A stretch of 64,000 nucleotides of DNA from Rs1 sp036960485 (GTDB lineage Bacteria; Pseudomonadota; Gammaproteobacteria; Pseudomonadales; Balneatricaceae): assembly GCA_036960485.1 (NCBI GenBank), contig JBALXS010000003.1, positions 1-64,000 of the forward strand, written 5' to 3'. Position 1 is the first letter of the stretch, and the number at the start of each line of letters is the position of its first letter. The notes under the pieces are model-generated. The model was given only the letters and a program-made list of their open reading frames with translations, searched no databases and was not told the origin of the DNA. The translations under genes and the position numbers were made by a program. Shown piece by piece: positions 8,508-17,125 of this stretch.

Positions 8508-9866
8508 GTGGCGGAATTTGAATTTGATTTGTTTGTCATTGGTGCAGGGTCAGGTGGTGTTCGCGCCGCACGTATGGCAGCGGGAAAAGGCGTAAGAGTT
8601 GCCATCACTGAAGATCTATATTTAGGCGGTACTTGTGTCAACGTAGGTTGCGTACCTAAGAAGCTGTTCGTTTATTCATCCCACTACAGTGAAGATTTTC
8701 AAGAAGCGAAGGGCTTCGGTTGGAATGTCGGTGAAAGCAGTTTTGATTGGCCAACACTGCGTGATAACAAAACCAAAGAGATAGAGCGTCTTAATGGTAT
8801 CTATCACAATATGCTGGTTAACTCTGGCTGTACTTTGCTGCAAGGCAGAGGTGTGATGATTGATGAACATACTGTGGAAGTTGCAGGTGTACGTTATAGC
8901 GCTGAGCGTATTTTAGTTGCCACCGGTGGCTGGCCGTTTGTGCCAGAATTTGCTGGCAATGAGCATGTTATTAGCTCTAACGAAGTATTCTTCTTAGAAA
9001 CCTTTCCAAAAAGAGCAATGGTTGTGGGCGGCGGATATATCGCTGTTGAATTCGCCGGTATTTTTGCAGGATTAGGTGCAAAAACAGATTTGCTTTATCG
9101 TGGTGATTTATTCCTACGTGGCTTTGATCAAGAAGTAAGAGAATTTGTTGCTCAAGAAGTAGCGAAAAAGCATGTTAATTTAAACTTTAACTGTGATATT
9201 CAATCTATTGTAAAACAGCAAGATGGATCTTTACTTGTCACTACTAAAGCTGGCGATACTATTGAAACAGATTGTGTCATGTATGCGACAGGCAGAGTGC
9301 CTAAGGTGCAAAATATTGGCCTTGAGGAGCTAGGTGTTGAGCAAGCTAAAAATGGCTCGATAATTGTTAATAATAACTTTCAAACATCAGTACCTTCTGT
9401 TTATGCATTAGGTGATGTAATTGATAGAGTTCAACTGACACCTGTCGCACTCGCTGAAGGAATGGCGCTAGTGAATCACTTATACAATGGTGGCAGTGCA
9501 GATGTTGATTATGATTTGATTGCAACGGCTGTTTTTTGCCAGCCAAATATTGGCACTGTGGGTTTAAGCGAAGAACAAGCGCGTGAACAGTATCAAGATA
9601 TTGAAGTGTATGTCAGTGATTTTAGAGCGATGAAGCACACTATGTCAGGTAGTGATGAGCGTACATTGATGAAAATGATCGTTGATAAAGCAACTGATAA
9701 AGTACTAGGTGTGCATATGGTTGGCCCAGACTCTGGAGAGATCATTCAAGGCATCGCTATTGCATTGAAAGCAGGGGCGACTAAAGCGGTGTTTGATTCC
9801 ACTATTGGGATACATCCTACTGCGGCGGAAGAGTTTGTCACGATGCGCACTGCAACACGTTCGTAA
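8508..9866 (+). CDS. gor: Glutathione-disulfide reductase
   Basis: This 452-residue FAD flavoenzyme reduces oxidised glutathione with NADPH in the cytoplasm. It shows the FAD-binding GAGSGG (residues 12-17), the redox-active disulfide GGTCVNVGCVPKK (Cys43 and Cys48), the NADPH-binding GGGYIAVEFAGIFAGLG (near 175-190), the second FAD segment YALGDV, and the C-terminal HPTAAEEF that supplies the active-site His and Glu to the partner subunit. Translation starts at GTG, seven bases after TTGGAG. The presence of YR and R residues after the GLG loop fits NADPH preference. A strong terminator follows, so it is a single-gene unit. Confidence 0.95.
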   Translation: MAEFEFDLFVIGAGSGGVRAARMAAGKGVRVAITEDLYLGGTCVNVGCVPKKLFVYSSHYSEDFQEAKGFGWNVGESSFDWPTLRDNKTKEIERLNGIYHNMLVNSGCTLLQGRGVMIDEHTVEVAGVRYSAERILVATGGWPFVPEFAGNEHVISSNEVFFLETFPKRAMVVGGGYIAVEFAGIFAGLGAKTDLLYRGDLFLRGFDQEVREFVAQEVAKKHVNLNFNCDIQSIVKQQDGSLLVTTKAGDTIETDCVMYATGRVPKVQNIGLEELGVEQAKNGSIIVNNNFQTSVPSVYALGDVIDRVQLTPVALAEGMALVNHLYNGGSADVDYDLIATAVFCQPNIGTVGLSEEQAREQYQDIEVYVSDFRAMKHTMSGSDERTLMKMIVDKATDKVLGVHMVGPDSGEIIQGIAIALKAGATKAVFDSTIGIHPTAAEEFVTMRTATRS

Positions 9867-9935
9867 TAATTGGCTAATAGCTTTATGTATAATTGATAGC
9901 ATTAGTGCTATTTAAAGATGAAATTGCTTAAATAT

Positions 9936-9970
9936 AGAGAGAGCTGGTTGGTCAGCTTTCTCTTTTTTTT
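9936..9970 (+). terminator. Rho-independent terminator of gor
   Basis: AGAGAGAGCTG pairs with CAGCTTTCTCT (one wobble) across a six-base loop and is followed by a run of eight T. It lies 70 bases after the gor stop. Confidence 0.88.
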
Positions 9971-10115
9971 GCAAACTTAGCATTGGCTTATAGCGTTGAA
10001 AATTGGATCAAGTTTTAAAGAAAGCTCTTAAATGGATCAAAGCTAAGTATTGGGGTTAAGTAGCGAGGAAAATAGAGCTAACTAGATAGGCAGTTACAAG
10101 GACTTGCTCGGTGAA

Positions 10116-11132
10116 TTAACTACCAACAACTATTTTATTGCGACCCGTCTCTTTAGCGCTAATAAGTGCTTTTAAAGTACGATTAGTCAGTGTTTCACTA
10201 GTATCTTCTTCACGCATTTGCGTAATACCAAAAGAAACTGAAAGTGTATTGTTTATCGCGCTAGAGTTTTTTTGACGCAAGCGTATAGAAGCAACTTTTT
10301 TACGCATCGATTCAGAAATTTCTGAAGCTTGGATAATATCAGATCCTAATAGAATCATAGCAAAACGTGTACCTGAAAAGCGTACTGCCATTGAAGGCGC
10401 TTTGCACTGTGTGGTTAACAAATTAGCCACAAACAAAATTATTTTATCACCCATTTGCTGACCATAAGCTTGATTAAAGTCCTGAAAATTATCGAGTTCA
10501 AAAATAGAAATACTAGCATTAGTTCCTGCAGGCAACTGTACTAGCTGTTCCACTTCAGACTCAAAGACTTGATGATTAAATAATTGTGTCACGGGATCTA
10601 CGCGTGGATCATTACGAATACTTTTTAGCTCGCTTTTAAGAGCTTCTATTTGTGACTGGGCTGCGCTGATTTGCGCTTGAAAAGCAAGATTCGATTGGCT
10701 AACGCTATCTGTATTGGCTGACAACGTCTCTATGATTTGCTCTTTAGAGATATTACTCTTTTCATTACGCAGTTCGATTAAAGTGTGATCTAGTACTTCT
10801 TGAAACTCAGAGGCACATTTACTGGCTGTTCCCGCTTGTTTATGTAAGTCATTTACCAGCGATACAATCTTTGCCTGAAAAAGATCAGAATCTTCAATTT
10901 CATCCTTAATAAGATGGTCACGAAACATTTGTTCGCAAATTAAGGTAGGGCAGGTGCCGTAAGTATCTAATGCTTTTTCGAGCTCAAGGTTAAGCTTTGG
11001 AGCTCGCTTGGAAACATAGGTATACCATAATGCATAATTCAATGGATTAGGGGGTATTTTATGCTTCACCATTAGCGGAATCGCCTGGCGCAAATACTCA
11101 GCAGATTGTGTCGGTTTCTCTGCAAATTTCAT
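10116..11132 (-). CDS. GGDEF-fold protein with degenerate active site
   Basis: This protein has 338 residues. The N-terminal part (about 1-80) includes the NYALWYTYVSKR segment found in a family of soluble diguanylate cyclases. A helical linker (about 110-175) precedes a GGDEF fold (about 178-338) recognisable by DPVTQLFNHQVFE, FNQAYGQQMGDKII and SVSFGITQ. The signature itself is broken: where RYGGDEF should be, the sequence reads RFSGTRF (residues 251-257). The first metal aspartate is Glu212, and no RxxD inhibitory site is seen. From this I infer that it cannot make cyclic-di-GMP and works, if at all, as a binding or scaffold protein. No ribosome site is striking; the gene stands alone. Confidence 0.8.
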   Translation of the reverse strand: MKFAEKPTQSAEYLRQAIPLMVKHKIPPNPLNYALWYTYVSKRAPKLNLELEKALDTYGTCPTLICEQMFRDHLIKDEIEDSDLFQAKIVSLVNDLHKQAGTASKCASEFQEVLDHTLIELRNEKSNISKEQIIETLSANTDSVSQSNLAFQAQISAAQSQIEALKSELKSIRNDPRVDPVTQLFNHQVFESEVEQLVQLPAGTNASISIFELDNFQDFNQAYGQQMGDKIILFVANLLTTQCKAPSMAVRFSGTRFAMILLGSDIIQASEISESMRKKVASIRLRQKNSSAINNTLSVSFGITQMREEDTSETLTNRTLKALISAKETGRNKIVVGS

Positions 11133-11868
11133 GTGTAGCTAGGTTCCTCATCTAGATCTCTTGTCGGCGCTAGTTCAATACTAACAGAGCGGTCTGTGCC
11201 TCGTATCGGTAATATATAAGCTAACGATCTATTAATATATGCTTAATAATAAGTGGTTTAATTCGATTATCTTAAAACCGTACTAATACCTATATCGCCA
11301 TTAAAGCAGGAAACTTAAGGTAAAGTCTTAAAAAAATGAGGTTTTTTTCTAAATTGCAAAATCATCTATATATTTGTATCAAAAAAGAGACAAAAATATC
11401 TAATCAGCACACTATATTAAGAAAACTGATGGATTTTAATGAGAGCTTGTTGATACTTTTAATAATTCGACGAGTTAAGTGTTATCAATTATAGGACAAT
11501 TTCAACTGGTGTTTGAGTTACCTTCGTATACAAATATTTTGATTTGAGCAAGGAATTTGGATAACGACATTTTTAAAGTAGCTTGCAGAAAAGCATGTAA
11601 ACTTTTGGTTTTTATCCAAAAAAGTAAAGTACATCAAGCTCGTGATAACGAGTCAAAGTTTATGTTTAAAAACTCGCTTATTTAGCAATGGAATAAGCTG
11701 AAGAGTGAAAACTGCGGAACGAACACTGTTCTTTACTTACTGCGGTTATAGCTGATAGGGAAAGAGTAAGGCAAGGCTTATTAGACTTAGCTCTTTTTCC
11801 ATGTGATTCATCTTACGGCATTAAGCTAAACTGATCTGGTTACTAACAAGGCATGTTGAATAGTACTG
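11133..11868. other. Intergenic region without recognised gene
   Basis: These 736 bases separate two minus-strand genes. The only structure noticed is an imperfect inverted repeat at about 11758-11801 (GGAAAGAG ... CTCTTTTTCC) downstream of the DMT transporter, perhaps a weak terminator. No protein-like frame or RNA gene was seen. Confidence 0.4.
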
Positions 11869-12744
11869 TTAATGATGCGTTTTTTTTAAACGCTTTCGCT
11901 GAGCAATTTTAACGCGTAACAGTGCGTGGCATATCAAAGTAATTACGACGACGCTCCCCCCTTGCAGTGCTGCTGTGTTTGGTGCTTCATTTAAAAACAT
12001 CCAGATCCACAATGGTCCAATGACTGTCTCGAGTAACATTAGCATGCCAACTTCAGCCGCTGGGATTCGCTTAGGGCCTAAAGTGATAAAAATAAACGCT
12101 AAGGGCACGATGAAGAGGCACAAAGTAGTGGTCCAAAGCCATTGATGACCACTTAACATGATTGTTTGGGTGGTGAATAAAGCGAAGATAGACATGAGCA
12201 GCCCGCCGCCAATTAAGCTTGGCACCATAGAAAATTGCTTTTCCGATCTATCGTTTACAAATTTGCATGACAAAGCCAGACCGCATAAAAGAGCCAGTAG
12301 ATCTCCTTTTAAGTTAGGGCTTTGCCATGAATCTAGCATTACCCAAGCGATGCCTGAAACGCAAAAGAAGATAGCTACCCAAGTAATAGGTGGTGATCTT
12401 TCTTTGAGAAAAACCCGTGATAACACTGCAGCAAATAGAGGTTGGACACTAATGATGACCAGTGCATTGGCGACGGATGTCAAAGTAATTGCCATAACAA
12501 AACATATAGAGCTAATGGCAAAAAGGAGCGTAGATCTAAAATAGCACCAATCGCTGCGAAAAAGCGCCTGCTCTGGATACTTGATTTTGCAAAAGATGGC
12601 GATAAACAAACTGAGTAAAATGCCGCGCCAAAATAAAATAACTGAACTGTCAGCGTCTATCAAGCGAATAAATAAGGCGTCAAAACTGAGAATAGTGGTG
12701 CCTAAAGCAGTTAAGAGAAAGCCTTTTAGGTAATCATTTGTCAA
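11869..12744 (-). CDS. DMT superfamily (EamA-type) membrane transporter
   Basis: This 291-residue protein has about ten hydrophobic segments arranged as two similar halves, the classic two-EamA-domain layout of drug/metabolite exporters. Typical pieces are LFWRGILLS after the first helix and the second-half glycine segment VGMLMLLETVIGPLWIWMFL with its PxxAxLxG-like continuation. The frame starts at TTG; no ATG or GTG is available in frame near the N-terminus. It is divergent from tpa across 540 bases that hold the TauR repeats. A role in exporting a product of taurine metabolism is possible but is only inference; substrates of this family cannot be predicted from sequence. Confidence 0.82.
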   Translation of the reverse strand: MTNDYLKGFLLTALGTTILSFDALFIRLIDADSSVILFWRGILLSLFIAIFCKIKYPEQALFRSDWCYFRSTLLFAISSICFVMAITLTSVANALVIISVQPLFAAVLSRVFLKERSPPITWVAIFFCVSGIAWVMLDSWQSPNLKGDLLALLCGLALSCKFVNDRSEKQFSMVPSLIGGGLLMSIFALFTTQTIMLSGHQWLWTTTLCLFIVPLAFIFITLGPKRIPAAEVGMLMLLETVIGPLWIWMFLNEAPNTAALQGGSVVVITLICHALLRVKIAQRKRLKKTHH

Positions 12745-12993
12745 TGCAGGTGCCTATTATCATTACTACAGATCCTTTTGTATTTGCTGGCTGGTTTACC
12801 GGTTAAAGTACAGTGTCGATAATTATTTGTTGCCTTGCTTATGAAAACAACTTAAAACACTATGTATGTAGCTAAATAGTAGATAATAATCGATCGAATT
12901 TCGAACTGAAATTTAGAGCTTCAGCTCAGGTAATGCAATATTTATTTACTTGGTTAACGCTAAATATTGTAAAAAAAGCGTTAGATTATTGTA

Positions 12994-13170
12994 ATGAGCG
13001 ATGCAAAACCAACGTGGAAATTACCAAAAAAGTGGCTTAAACCAGAAGCTTCTTTAGCATAGGTCCAGCCCGTAAGCCACGCACTGTCTGCTGGTATCAA
13101 TATAGATAAAGATCTGGTTCTAACTGCTGTTTTAGGTTCCGCTATAGCTTTAGGGAAATCAACAAAGTGA
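12994..13170 (+). pseudogene. Short protein-like frame with an internal TAG
   Basis: Reading from the ATG at 12994, 22 residues are followed by a TAG and then 35 more residues in the same frame (ending LGSAIALGKSTK) before TGA. The residue composition looks like real protein on both sides of the stop. No ribosome site is evident, and the frame overlaps the putative TauR repeats upstream of tpa. It could be a decayed small gene or chance; I do not recognise a family. Confidence 0.25.
13091..13123 (+). promoter_or_regulatory. Putative TauR operator upstream of tpa
   Basis: Two direct half sites, CTGGTATCAA (13091) and CTGGTTCTAA (13114), start exactly 23 bases apart. The same architecture, CTGGCTTATC then CTGGTTCTAT, also 23 bases apart, lies upstream of xsc. 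The second half site resembles the CTGGACYTAA element reported for TauR in Rhodobacter. A TATAGC hexamer at 13143 could be the -10, placing the second half site over the -35 region, where an activator would touch polymerase. A single reverse-strand CTGGACCTAT also lies at 13059-13068. Confidence 0.55.
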
Positions 13171-13190
13171 TGCAGTGTTATTTTTTAGTG

Positions 13191-13225
13191 CACTCATTAT
13201 CTTTGCAACACATTAATAATGAGTG
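13191..13225. repeat. Perfect 10-bp inverted repeat in tpa leader
   Basis: CACTCATTAT and ATAATGAGTG form a perfect inverted repeat with a 15-base centre, ending about 60 bases before the tpa start. No T-run follows, so it is not a simple terminator. It could be an operator or an RNA hairpin in the leader. Confidence 0.5.
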
Positions 13226-13287
13226 TGAGCGCTTAAAATCTGTGGCTTAAAGCAGATTGACTCACTAAGTAAAGCTTGGAGATAAAA

Positions 13288-14679
13288 ATGACAATAAACA
13301 TAAATGAATATGATGCAAAAGAAGTAATCGCCAATGACCGTAAATACGTATGGCATCATTTATCTCAGCATAAGCCTTATGAAGAAGCAGATCCGATGGT
13401 TATCGTTAAAGGCAGCGGCATGCGCGTTTGGGATGCTAAAGGCAACGAATACCTAGATGCCGTTTCTGGTGCGGTATGGACTGTAAACGTAGGCTATGGC
13501 AGAACTGAAATTGCCGATGCTGTACGTGACCAACTAGTAACAATGAACTACTTCGCACAAACTGCCGGTAACATTCCAGCAGCACAATTTGCTGAAAAAT
13601 TAATTGATAAGATGCCTGGCATGAGTCGAGTTTACTACTCAAACTCTGGATCTGAAGCGAACGAAAAAGTTTTCAAGATGGTGCGTCAAATCGCTGCCCG
13701 TAAAAATGGTGGGGTTAAGCACAAAATTTTATACCGTGAGCGCGATTACCATGGCACAACAATCACAGCATTAAGTGCGACAGGCCAGTTTGAGCGTAAA
13801 AACCAATACGGACCTTTTACACCTGGTTTTGTTGAAGTCCCACATTGTTCAGAATATCGCGCTCAAGAAGGTGCAGATTTGGAGAACTATGGCGTATGGG
13901 CTGCTAACCAAATTGAAAAAGTAATTTTAGAAGAAGGTCCTGAAACTGTTGGTGCATTGTGCTTAGAGCCAATCACTGCTGGTGGTGGTGTAATTGAGCC
14001 GCCTGCCGGCTATTGGGATCGTGTACAAGAAATTTGTAAGCAATACGATATTCTATTGCACATCGATGAAGTTGTGTGTGGTTTAGGCCGCACTGGTACA
14101 TGGTTCGGTTATCAGCATTATGGTATTAAGCCTGATATGGTAACGATGGCTAAAGGTGTTGCTTCAGGTTATGCTGCCATCTCTTGTACTGTAACCACAG
14201 AAGCTGTGTTTGACATGTTCAAAGAGCCTGAAGATGGTCGCATGGATTATTTCCGCGATATTTCAACCTTTGGTGGTTGTACTGCAGGTCCTGCTGCTGC
14301 ATTAGCTAACATGAAAATCATCGAAGATGAGAACTTGTTAGAAAATGTACTAGTGCAAGGCGAGCATTTGATGAATCGTTTAAATGGCCTTAAAGACAAA
14401 TATGAAATTATCGGTGATGTTCGCGGTAAAGGATTGTTTGTTGGTTTTGAAATGGTTAAAGATCGCGTTAGTAAAGAGCCAGTAGAAGAAGGCATTGCAA
14501 TGGCAATTGGCGCTCACTGTATGAAAAATGGCGTGATTATTGGTCGTACTAACCGTTCATTCAGAGATTTAAACAACACCGTTTGTTTAAGCCCTGCACT
14601 GATCGCTACAAAAGCAGATATTGATGCAATTGTTGATGCGATTGATAATGCAATGGCAGAAATTGTACCAAACAAATAA
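13288..14679 (+). CDS. tpa: Taurine--pyruvate aminotransferase
   Basis: This class III PLP aminotransferase of 463 residues transfers the amino group of taurine to pyruvate, giving sulfoacetaldehyde and alanine. It shows YYSNSGSEANE (phosphate-binding region), RERDYHGTT, the PLP aspartate in HIDEVVCGLGRTG, and the Schiff-base lysine in MAKGVASGYAA (about residue 289). Family assignment as Tpa, rather than another omega-aminotransferase, rests on the neighbouring xsc, pta and tauR. The longer frame opens at a TTG (13276) that overlaps the TGGAG ribosome site, so the ATG at 13288, six bases after it, is the start. A strong terminator ends the transcript. Confidence 0.92.
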   Translation: MTININEYDAKEVIANDRKYVWHHLSQHKPYEEADPMVIVKGSGMRVWDAKGNEYLDAVSGAVWTVNVGYGRTEIADAVRDQLVTMNYFAQTAGNIPAAQFAEKLIDKMPGMSRVYYSNSGSEANEKVFKMVRQIAARKNGGVKHKILYRERDYHGTTITALSATGQFERKNQYGPFTPGFVEVPHCSEYRAQEGADLENYGVWAANQIEKVILEEGPETVGALCLEPITAGGGVIEPPAGYWDRVQEICKQYDILLHIDEVVCGLGRTGTWFGYQHYGIKPDMVTMAKGVASGYAAISCTVTTEAVFDMFKEPEDGRMDYFRDISTFGGCTAGPAAALANMKIIEDENLLENVLVQGEHLMNRLNGLKDKYEIIGDVRGKGLFVGFEMVKDRVSKEPVEEGIAMAIGAHCMKNGVIIGRTNRSFRDLNNTVCLSPALIATKADIDAIVDAIDNAMAEIVPNK

Positions 14680-14770
14680 CTGATTGAGTTAAAAGGTTGA
14701 TAGCGAGCGAGTGTTAATAAATAAGCGTTTGCTAAAGCCAATTATACTTAAATAAGCTGAATATTTGTTT

Positions 14771-14804
14771 AAAGCCAAATCTAGGAAAACTAGGTTTGGC
14801 TTTT
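14771..14804 (+). terminator. Rho-independent terminator of tpa
   Basis: AAAGCCAAATCTAG pairs with CTAGGTTTGGCTTTT around a GAAAA loop, with one mismatch, about 90 bases after the tpa stop. It separates tpa from tauR. Confidence 0.88.
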
Positions 14805-15060
14805 GTCGTTTTAAATACACCAAAATGAGCGTAATCTCAGCGTATTGTAAATTTGAGCGGCTTTACCTATATACTACTTACACATTACCTATACTATGCA
14901 ATAGCTATCTAATAAGTAGCTGGTTGTTAAGCGAAATACGCAAGTGATAGGGATAAAGACAGGCTAAAGGAATAATTTAACTAAAAAAGCTGCAAGCTAT
15001 GGATGGAATGCTCAGATTTAGTGTATAACAGCGCAAAAATTACGGTTAAGTTGTAAAAGG

Positions 15061-15089
15061 TTGACAACAAATAAGAACTTATCAATAAA
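15061..15089 (+). promoter_or_regulatory. Candidate tauR promoter
   Basis: A perfect -35 TTGACA (15061-15066) is followed after 17 bases by AATAAA (4 of 6 to TATAAT). Transcription would begin about 110 bases before tauR. The weak -10 leaves this uncertain. Confidence 0.35.
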
Positions 15090-15202
15090 TAACAAATGAT
15101 AGTAAGGTTAGAAACATTTTTAACCTCCTGTCTAGAAGTGCAATAGGCGGCCTAAGGTTGCGTATTTAGCAGCTTCGACCTATATCTATAAAGGCTATCT
15201 AA

Positions 15203-16678
15203 ATGTTTCAATTGTTTCATTTGACCCAAGGCAGCGGAGCTAGTTTACAGCAGCAATTGCGAGAACAAATCGCTGGGGCAATTTTAAATGGAAACGTTCC
15301 TTTAAATAAGGCATTACCTTCAAGTCGTAAATTATCTCAACAGTTAAAAGTAGCCCGTAACACAGTGGTTATCGCTTATGAGCATCTCTTAGATGATGGC
15401 TATATCGTGGCAAAAGAACGTTGTGGTTATTTTGTTAATCCCGATATTCTCAGCGGTAAAGTTAAGTTAGACATCCCAGAACCTAACGATAATCCGCATG
15501 TAAAAGGCACCTTACCTAACTGGCAACAGCGCTTTAAACTAAAGCCAAGTGATCAAAGTAATGTTATCAAGCCAAAAGATTGGCAAACTTACGACTACCC
15601 ATTTATTTATGGTCAGTTTGATAGCAGTATGTTTCCGATTGTTAATTGGCGAGAGTGTTGTAAAGATGCAGTCAGTGCACCCGCGATTAATAAATGGGCT
15701 TCAGATCGCTTTGATAAAGATGATTCACTATTAATAGAACAAATTCGCACCCGTTTATTACCTCGTCGCGGTGTTTGGGCTAGTGCAGATGAAATTTTAG
15801 TAACAGTAGGTGCACAGCAAGCGTTGTATTTGCTGGTGAAATTGCTGATGGATAAAAACAGCACTATTGGTTTAGAAGAGCCAGGTTATGTGGATATTCG
15901 CAACATTGCCAGTTTAAATCCGGCCAAGATAAAGTCGATTCCAGTTGATAGTGATGGTATGTTGGTGGGGGAGCCGTTGCAAGGCTGTGATCTAGTTTAT
16001 ACCACGCCTTCGCACCAGTGTCCGTCAACTGTGACAATGCCTTTGGCGAGGCGTTATGAGTTATTGCAGCAAGCCAGTGATGAAGATTTTGTCATTGTTG
16101 AAGACGATTATGAAAGTGAAACTAATTTTAATGCTAACCCAACGCCTGCATTAAAGAGTTTAGACAAAAACGGCCGTGTGATCTATGTCGGTAGCTTATC
16201 TAAAACACTGGCGCCTGGGCTTCGCCTAGGTTATATCGTGGGTCCTGCAGAGTTTATTAAAGAAGCACGCGCTTTGCGCCGTCTTATGTTGCGCCATCCC
16301 GCTTCCAATAATCAGCGTTCAGTTGCGTTATTTTTAGAGCGCGGCTACCACGATTCTTTAATTATGAATATCATGCGTAATTATCAAACACGCTGGCGCG
16401 CCATGGATGAAGCATTAACCAAATACTTACCTGAATCTCATGACCAGCCGACATTTGGTGGTTCTTGCTATTGGGTAAAAGGGCCAGAGGGTTTAAATGC
16501 TAAAGAGTTACAAGAAATAGCGATTACAAAAAGTATTTTGATTGAAGCAGGTGAGATACATTTTCATCAAAAGCCAGCTCCACAAAACTACTTCCGCTTA
16601 GGATTTTCATCAATATCGACTGATAAAATAGAGCCCGGCATCAAAGCTTTGGCAGAACTTATCCACGAAATGGTTTGA
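15203..16678 (+). CDS. tauR: TauR, MocR/GntR-type taurine regulator
   Basis: This 491-residue MocR-family regulator has an N-terminal GntR winged helix-turn-helix (about residues 12-78; QLREQIAGAIL, LPSSRKLSQQLKVARNTV, AYEHLLDDGYI). A fold type I aminotransferase-like domain follows, with the PLP lysine in GSLSKTLAPGLRLGY (about residue 334) and VEDDYESE. In TauR this domain senses a taurine-derived ligand rather than catalysing transamination. Position between tpa and xsc matches known tpa-tauR-xsc clusters, and this context gives the name. It probably acts at the 23-bp direct repeats upstream of tpa and xsc. The gene has its own candidate promoter and terminator. Confidence 0.88.
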   Translation: MFQLFHLTQGSGASLQQQLREQIAGAILNGNVPLNKALPSSRKLSQQLKVARNTVVIAYEHLLDDGYIVAKERCGYFVNPDILSGKVKLDIPEPNDNPHVKGTLPNWQQRFKLKPSDQSNVIKPKDWQTYDYPFIYGQFDSSMFPIVNWRECCKDAVSAPAINKWASDRFDKDDSLLIEQIRTRLLPRRGVWASADEILVTVGAQQALYLLVKLLMDKNSTIGLEEPGYVDIRNIASLNPAKIKSIPVDSDGMLVGEPLQGCDLVYTTPSHQCPSTVTMPLARRYELLQQASDEDFVIVEDDYESETNFNANPTPALKSLDKNGRVIYVGSLSKTLAPGLRLGYIVGPAEFIKEARALRRLMLRHPASNNQRSVALFLERGYHDSLIMNIMRNYQTRWRAMDEALTKYLPESHDQPTFGGSCYWVKGPEGLNAKELQEIAITKSILIEAGEIHFHQKPAPQNYFRLGFSSISTDKIEPGIKALAELIHEMV

Positions 16679-16784
16679 TTTCGTACTTTTTTTTGCAAAA
16701 AGCTTTGCTTATGTAGATTGGGTTTCTAACAATAAAAGATATTATTTTCGTTAAACTGGATAATAAATATCTATTGTAGCGAAT

Positions 16785-16822
16785 AAAAGCCTGTTTTTGA
16801 TCAGTAAAAGACAGGCTTTTTT
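16785..16822 (+). terminator. Rho-independent terminator of tauR
   Basis: AAAAGCCTGT pairs with ACAGGCTTTT across a 16-base loop that itself can partly pair, followed by further T. It lies about 105 bases after tauR and upstream of the xsc promoter. Confidence 0.85.
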
Positions 16823-16955
16823 ATTTCTATCTATCTGTTGTTTAGTAATAATTTATTATTCAAACTCTGAGGAATCGCTTGTGAATTTGAGGCGCTTTCG
16901 ATAAAGATCAAAAATTGCTGTGTGCAATGACCTATAAATACCGATGCTAAGATAG

Positions 16956-16988
16956 CTGGCTTATCGAATACCCTAAATCTGGTTCTAT
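16956..16988 (+). promoter_or_regulatory. Putative TauR operator upstream of xsc
   Basis: CTGGCTTATC (16956) and CTGGTTCTAT (16979) are direct half sites 23 bases apart, the same spacing as upstream of tpa; both second half sites lie in a shared ATCTGGTTCTA. A TACTAT hexamer at 17009 sits 30 bases from the second half site, against 29 at tpa, so both promoters keep the same geometry. Confidence 0.55.
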
Positions 16989-17125
16989 GGTATTTTTTGA
17001 CTAACCACTACTATCTTACTCAAGATGACGGATAGGGCAGTGAATCAAGCTTATTAACATCACTGACTATTCACTTAGTAATAAATCTGGCATAAGGCTC
17101 AGAAATAGAATAAGGAATGCTAATT

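Noticed and set aside
12158..12544. 128-codon plus-strand frame opposite the DMT transporter
   Set aside because: It is antisense to a clear membrane transporter and has no protein-like motifs.
16898..16911. FNR-like TCGAT-AAAG-ATCAA upstream of xsc
   Set aside because: One arm has a mismatch at a key base, and it lies over 200 bases from the gene with no -10 at the right distance, unlike the perfect boxes at nrdJ and usp.
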